Assembly: GCA_910579725.1 (NCBI GenBank)
Contig: CAJTUD010000086.1
Coordinates: 1-8,932, forward strand
DNA: 8,932 nt
Reading direction: 5' to 3'
DNA from: an uncultured Oscillospiraceae bacterium
GTDB taxonomy: Bacteria; Bacillota; Clostridia; Oscillospirales; Oscillospiraceae
In this document: positions 5,784-8,932 of the stretch, piece after piece
How positions within the stretch are numbered: position 1 is the first letter of the stretch
How the letters are laid out: every line of letters starts with the position of its first letter
The notes under the pieces: generated by a model
What the model was told of the DNA's origin: nothing
What the model saw: only the letters and a program-made list of their open reading frames with translations
Database searches by the model: none
Translations under genes and position numbers: made by a program

Positions 5784-5812
5784 TTGTAAAAGCGGCGGAG
5801 CTGTGGTACACT
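5784..5812 (+). promoter_or_regulatory. Promoter of the thrR-hom-lysC cluster
   Basis: TTGTAA (5784-5789) and TACACT (5807-5812) have a 17-bp spacing, and TGG precedes the -10 as an extended -10 element. Each hexamer matches the consensus at four positions. The leader to the ATG at 5853 would be about 34 nt. Confidence 0.6.
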
Positions 5813-5852
5813 AGCAACATTCGAGGACATGTGACCGCAAGGGGGATACAAA

Positions 5853-6293
5853 ATGGGAGCAAAGACCAAATACTATATTGTGGCCGCCGCCGCTCTGCCG
5901 GAGATTTTCATTAAGGTGGCGGAGGCAAAGCGGATGATGCAGACCGGCGAGGCTGATACTGTGGGCGAGGCCACCCGGCAGGTGGGCATCAGCCGCAGCG
6001 CCTTTTACAAATACAAGGACGCCGTTCAGCCCTTCAACGACATGAAGACGGGGCACATTATCACTTTCTACGCCATGCTGAAAGATAATCCCGGCGTACT
6101 GAGCAATGTCCTTGCTATTTTTGCCGGGAGCGGGGCGAATATTCTTACCATCAACCAGTCCATTCCCACCAACGGCTGCGCCGCCGTGACGGTTTCCGCT
6201 GAAACCAGCGACATGGAAATTACGCTGGAGGAGCTGATCAGCCAGGCCGCCGCCCTGGAGGGCGTGGTGCGCTTTGAAATTCTGGCGGGATAA
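5853..6293 (+). CDS. thrR: ACT-domain transcriptional regulator, ThrR (PheB)-like
   Basis: A 146-residue cytoplasmic protein of the UPF0735/PheB family. Its B. subtilis member was renamed ThrR after being shown to repress threonine-biosynthesis genes. Residues about 37-58 form a helix-turn-helix (VGEATRQVGISRSAFYKYKDAV). Residues about 68-146 form a complete ACT domain, with the ligand-loop signature KDNPGVLSNVLAIFAGSGANI and a closing VVRFEIL strand. The length matches the family (about 145-150). The ATG at 5853 follows AAGGGGG with about 7 nt spacing. hom begins 82 nt downstream with no terminator between, so it is probably cotranscribed. Its position directly upstream of hom and lysC supports control of the aspartate-family pathway, most simply threonine-responsive. 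The regulator identity is family-based and the cis role is inferred. Confidence 0.88.
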   Translation: MGAKTKYYIVAAAALPEIFIKVAEAKRMMQTGEADTVGEATRQVGISRSAFYKYKDAVQPFNDMKTGHIITFYAMLKDNPGVLSNVLAIFAGSGANILTINQSIPTNGCAAVTVSAETSDMEITLEELISQAAALEGVVRFEILAG

Positions 6294-6328
6294 TTTTTTA
6301 AGCGTGAACATTCCGAAATGACTCGGAG

Positions 6329-6357
6329 CGCTTTCTTTCCGCCTCCGGGCGGCAGCG
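6329..6357 (+). promoter_or_regulatory. UNCG-tetraloop hairpin just upstream of the hom ribosome site
   Basis: CCGCC (6339-6343) and GGCGG (6348-6352) enclose the loop TCCG, a stable C(UNCG)G-type tetraloop. CGCT (6329-6332) and AGCG (6354-6357) can extend the stem across an internal loop. It ends a few bases before the GGAGAGGAG site for hom and has no U-tract. It could act as an mRNA stability or translation element in the thrR-hom gap. Confidence 0.4.
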
Positions 6358-6375
6358 AAGGAGAGGAGAATTGCT

Positions 6376-7542
6376 ATGGCAAATTTTGCGGTAATGGGGT
6401 TTGGTACGGTTGGCAGCGGCGTGGCGGAGGTACTGCGCATGAACGGCGCGTCCATCGCGGAAAAACTGGGGGAACCCCTCCATCTGAAATATATTCTGGA
6501 CGTGCGCGACTTATCCGCCACGCCTTACGCGGACATCGCGGTAAAGGACTTCTCTGTGTTGGAGAACGACGCTGAGCTGGACGTGGTGGTGGAGTCCATC
6601 GGCGGCGCCAAGGTGGCGCTGGACTTCACCCGCCGGGCCCTTATGGCCGGCAAGCACGTTGTCACCTCTAACAAGGAGCTGGTGGCTTCCCATGGGAGGG
6701 AGCTTCTTGCGATTGCCAGAGAGAAAAACGTCAATTACCTCTTTGAAGCCAGCGTAGGCGGAGGCATCCCGGTACTGCGCCCTCTGTTCCAGTGTCTTGC
6801 GGGGAACCGGATCGAGGAGGTAGTGGGCATCCTTAACGGCACCACCAACTATATTCTCACTCGGATGGTAAAAAGCGGCGTCCCCTTTGCCGAGGCGCTG
6901 AAGGAGGCTCAATCCAAGGGTTACGCCGAGCAGAATCCCGCCGCCGACGTGGAAGGACTGGATGCAGGACGGAAGATCTGTATTCTCTCCAATCTGGCCT
7001 GGGGCAAGGAGGTCCTGCCGGAGAACATCAGCGTGCAGGGCATCAGCGGCCTGGATCTGAAGGACGTGGCCATTGCCAGCGCCGGGGGATACCGGGTGAA
7101 GCTGCTTGGTCGGGCGGTAAAGCTGGACGGCGGGAAGCAGGCGGCCTATGTGGCCCCCCATCTGGTACCGGAGGACTGCCCCATCGCGGCGGTGGACGAT
7201 GTATTCAACGCCATCATGATCCGCGGCAACGCTGTGGGCGAGGTGATGTTCTACGGCCGGGGAGCCGGAGATCTGCCCACCGCCTCCGCCGTCATGGGCG
7301 ACGTGATAGACGCCTTGCAGCACCGGGTCAGACGCAGAAACCTGGGCTGGAGCGAGAGTGCAGAGCTGGCGGGACCGGACCAGCTGTCCATGCGCTGGTA
7401 TCTGCGGGGAGACTTCCCGGTCCCGGCGGGGTGCGAAACCCTGTCCGGCGGCGGGATTATCACCGGCGTTCTGCATGCCGGCGAGGCCAGAACCCTGGCA
7501 GAAAAACTGGGCGCAGCGGCGCTGCTGCCGGTTCTGGGATAA
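6376..7542 (+). CDS. hom: Homoserine dehydrogenase with shortened ACT-like tail
   Basis: Reduces aspartate semialdehyde to homoserine with NAD(P)H, the branch point to threonine and methionine. The nucleotide-binding motif GFGTVGSGV is at residues 8-16, TSNKELV with Lys100 at 97-103, and EASVGGGIPV at 124-133. NGTTNYI is at 154-160, the substrate-site block YAEQNPAADVEGLDAGRK ends in Lys200, and GRGAGDLPTASAVMGD is at 295-310. The catalytic domain is complete. The protein has 388 residues, against about 430 for the B. subtilis enzyme. After residue 335 the tail begins like an ACT domain (LSMRWYLRGD) and ends like one (GGIITGVLHAGEARTLAEKLG), but it seems to lack roughly 20 central residues, so feedback binding may be weakened or altered. 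The ATG at 6376 follows GAGGAG by 7 nt. Confidence 0.95.
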   Translation: MANFAVMGFGTVGSGVAEVLRMNGASIAEKLGEPLHLKYILDVRDLSATPYADIAVKDFSVLENDAELDVVVESIGGAKVALDFTRRALMAGKHVVTSNKELVASHGRELLAIAREKNVNYLFEASVGGGIPVLRPLFQCLAGNRIEEVVGILNGTTNYILTRMVKSGVPFAEALKEAQSKGYAEQNPAADVEGLDAGRKICILSNLAWGKEVLPENISVQGISGLDLKDVAIASAGGYRVKLLGRAVKLDGGKQAAYVAPHLVPEDCPIAAVDDVFNAIMIRGNAVGEVMFYGRGAGDLPTASAVMGDVIDALQHRVRRRNLGWSESAELAGPDQLSMRWYLRGDFPVPAGCETLSGGGIITGVLHAGEARTLAEKLGAAALLPVLG

Positions 7543-7557
7543 CCTTTTTGTCCTCGG

Positions 7558-7576
7558 GACACTATAATGGAGTGTC
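7558..7576 (+). promoter_or_regulatory. Candidate lysC promoter/operator: inverted repeat around TATAAT
   Basis: GACACT (7558-7563) and AGTGTC (7571-7576) form a perfect inverted repeat with a 7-bp spacer, and a perfect TATAAT (7563-7568) lies inside it. No good -35 is found 16-18 bp upstream, so a promoter here would be weak or activator-dependent, or the TATAAT is chance. A start near 7575 would leave about 34 nt of leader. The gap is too short for a lysine riboswitch. Confidence 0.4.
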
Positions 7577-7608
7577 ACCCAATTTGCCAACAGAGAGGAA
7601 GCATCCTT

Positions 7609-8823
7609 ATGAGTTTGATTGTACAGAAATTTGGCGGCAGTTCTGTCCGGGACGCCCAGCGCATCCGGAATGTGGCGGGCATTATTGCCGATACTTATAG
7701 AGCGGGAAATCAGGTGATGGCCGTCCTGTCCGCTCAGGGCGACACCACTGACGACCTGATCGAAAAGGCGCGGGAAATCAATCCCCGGGCCTCCAAGAGA
7801 GAGATGGATATGCTGCTGAGCACCGGCGAGCAGATCTCCATCGCTCTGTGCGCCATGGCCCTGGAGGGCATGGGCCTGCCGGTGGTGAGTCTCACCGCCT
7901 GGCAGGTGGGCGTTCATACCACCAGCACTTATTCCGACGCGCGCATCCAGCGCATTGATCCCGAGCGCATCCAGCGGGAGCTGGACAAAAACAAGATTGT
8001 CCTGGTGGCAGGATTCCAGGGTGTGAACCGGGTGGGCGACGTGACTACCCTGGGCCGGGGTGGATCTGACACCAGCGCCGTGGCGCTGGCTGCTGCCTTT
8101 GGAGCGGATCTGTGCCAGATCTACACCGACGTGGACGGCGTGTACACCACCGATCCCAGAGTAGCCGGCGGCGCAGTGAAGCTGGAGGAAATCACCTATG
8201 ACGAGATGCTGGAGCTGGCCAGTCAGGGAGCCCAGGTGCTTCACAACCGCAGCGTGGAGCTGGCGAAAAAATACCGGGTGAATATGGAAGTCGTGTCCAG
8301 TCTGGAGCGGAAGCCCGGCACGAAAGTCAAGGAGGTCGTCAAAATGGAAAAGACAAACATCGCCGGCGTGGCGAAGGATACAAGCATCGCGCGGATCGCG
8401 GTGGTGGGGCTGGATCATAACCCCGGAGTCGCTTTCCGGGTGTTCTCTCTGCTGGGCAGGGCCAATATCAACGTGGACGCCATCATTCAGTCCATTGGAC
8501 GGGGTACCAGCAAGGACATCAGCTTTACTCTGCCCAGAGCCGACGTGGAGGAGGCCATGCGGGTGCTGGAAGAGGAGAAGGTTACGCTGGGCTTTGACCA
8601 CCTGACGGTGGAGGACAAAATTGCCAAGGTATCCATCGTAGGCGCCGGAATGATGACCACCCCCGGCGTGGCCGCCAAAATGTTCGAGGCTCTGTACGAC
8701 GCCAACATCAACATCCAGATGATCAACACCAGCGAAATCCGGGTCTCTGTGCTCATTGACGAGGAGAACGCCTCCGCCGCTGTGCGGGCGGTCCATGATA
8801 AGTTCTTCGGGGCTGAAAACTGA
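7609..8823 (+). CDS. lysC: Aspartate kinase (aspartokinase) with tandem ACT domains
   Basis: Phosphorylates L-aspartate to 4-aspartyl phosphate, the first committed step to lysine, threonine, methionine and diaminopimelate. The product is 404 residues, the usual length for the B. subtilis LysC / Corynebacterium type. The kinase domain spans about 1-245. KFGGSSV is at residues 7-13, LSTGEQIS at 70-77, LGRGGSDTSAVALA at 148-161 and TDVDGVYTTDPR at 173-184. Two ACT domains follow: about 262-325 (VVGLDHNPGVAFRVFSLLGRANINVDAI) and about 338-404 (VSIVGAGMMTTPGVAAKMF with MINTSEIRVS). The ATG at 7609 is chosen because GAGG lies 10 nt upstream and the conserved start MSLIVQKFGG begins there; the open frame extends 14 codons further with no ribosome site. 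It lies 66 nt after hom and is probably in the same operon. Confidence 0.95.
   Translation: MSLIVQKFGGSSVRDAQRIRNVAGIIADTYRAGNQVMAVLSAQGDTTDDLIEKAREINPRASKREMDMLLSTGEQISIALCAMALEGMGLPVVSLTAWQVGVHTTSTYSDARIQRIDPERIQRELDKNKIVLVAGFQGVNRVGDVTTLGRGGSDTSAVALAAAFGADLCQIYTDVDGVYTTDPRVAGGAVKLEEITYDEMLELASQGAQVLHNRSVELAKKYRVNMEVVSSLERKPGTKVKEVVKMEKTNIAGVAKDTSIARIAVVGLDHNPGVAFRVFSLLGRANINVDAIIQSIGRGTSKDISFTLPRADVEEAMRVLEEEKVTLGFDHLTVEDKIAKVSIVGAGMMTTPGVAAKMFEALYDANINIQMINTSEIRVSVLIDEENASAAVRAVHDKFFGAEN
8329..8823 (+). CDS. Internal translation start for an aspartokinase beta subunit
   Basis: Inside lysC, a near-consensus AAGGAGG (8329-8335) is followed after 8 nt by an in-frame ATG (8344), codon 246, exactly at the junction between the kinase and ACT domains. 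Initiation there would give a 159-residue protein consisting only of the two ACT domains. This matches the known in-frame beta subunits of aspartokinase in B. subtilis (AKII) and Corynebacterium, which assemble with the full-length alpha chain and help form effector sites. The coding span proper is 8344-8823; the range given includes the ribosome site. The ribosome site is seen directly; its use in vivo is inferred. Confidence 0.7.
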   Translation, partial: KEVVKMEKTNIAGVAKDTSIARIAVVGLDHNPGVAFRVFSLLGRANINVDAIIQSIGRGTSKDISFTLPRADVEEAMRVLEEEKVTLGFDHLTVEDKIAKVSIVGAGMMTTPGVAAKMFEALYDANINIQMINTSEIRVSVLIDEENASAAVRAVHDKFFGAEN

Positions 8824-8932
8824 CCGGCAGGTACTTGCAAGAGCCTGTACTGACGCATCCAATTTCCCGCTTCTGCATGAACCGCCCCCGTAAAAACGGA
8901 CAATAGACAAAAGCCCCCTGATGTAGGAAAAT
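8824..8932. other. Downstream flank of lysC, with one arm of a probable terminator at the edge
   Basis: No gene is supported here. Near the edge, AAAAGCCCCCT (8909-8919) reads on the minus strand as AGGGGGCTTTT, the typical last arm and U-tract of an intrinsic terminator. If so, the other arm lies beyond the window, which would imply a bidirectional terminator or a gene converging on lysC. Confidence 0.4.

Noticed and set aside
5853..6293. PheB as a chorismate mutase
   Set aside because: The older PheB name suggested phenylalanine synthesis, but the protein has an HTH plus an ACT domain, no chorismate mutase fold signature, and lies beside hom and lysC.
7543..7608. Lysine riboswitch ahead of lysC
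   Set aside because: The gap is only 66 nt, far shorter than the roughly 170-nt lysine aptamer, and none of its helices can be traced.
6511..8910. A very long open frame on the minus strand opposite hom and lysC
   Set aside because: It is antisense to two clearly identified enzymes, its translation is low-complexity in His, Gly and Gln with no domain, and it has no ribosome site of note. It is an artefact of GC-rich codon use.

Overview
The window reads as chromosomal DNA of a GC-rich, spore-forming anaerobic Firmicute, most likely an Oscillospiraceae-type clostridium. This rests on strong Shine-Dalgarno sites, a YtvI-type sporulation membrane protein, a ThrR-type ACT regulator, a B. subtilis-like aspartokinase, and a metF gene linked to nickel-handling genes of the kind that serve carbon monoxide dehydrogenase. 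The genus assignment is inference. I see no mobile element, CRISPR array, tRNA or rRNA.

Left part (1-1500, minus strand): an apparent transcription unit starts at a good promoter (1469-1497). It runs leftward through a histidine-rich metal-binding protein, a CooT-like nickel-binding protein, an unrecognised 73-residue protein, and the N-terminal half of methylenetetrahydrofolate reductase (metF), which leaves the window at base 1. The pairing of CooT with a His-rich protein recalls the cooT-cooJ nickel genes of the Rhodospirillum rubrum CO dehydrogenase system. With metF, it suggests a cassette supporting the Wood-Ljungdahl pathway.

Middle part (1500-4300, plus strand): diverging from that unit is a short-form cstA (pyruvate/peptide transporter family). 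It has its own promoter, a structured repeat-bearing leader and a terminator-like hairpin. A two-TM membrane protein of unknown function, with a possible PH-like N-terminal domain, follows. The 250-bp gap between the divergent genes is AT-rich and carries inverted and direct TTTTGTGA-type repeats between the two promoters.

Centre-right (4300-5720, minus strand): a YtvI/AI-2E-type permease, with a possible 67-codon gene overlapping its end, converges on the membrane-protein gene. A long 18-bp hairpin (4399-4441) lies between them.

Right part (5780-8932, plus strand): an amino-acid biosynthesis cluster. A ThrR-like HTH-ACT regulator, homoserine dehydrogenase (hom, with a shortened ACT-like tail) and aspartokinase (lysC) lie in series. 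They make the entry and branch-point steps of the aspartate family and their likely regulator. lysC carries a well-placed internal ribosome site that would give a separate ACT-only beta subunit, and its upstream gap holds a TATAAT inside an inverted repeat. The window ends in what looks like one arm of a further terminator.
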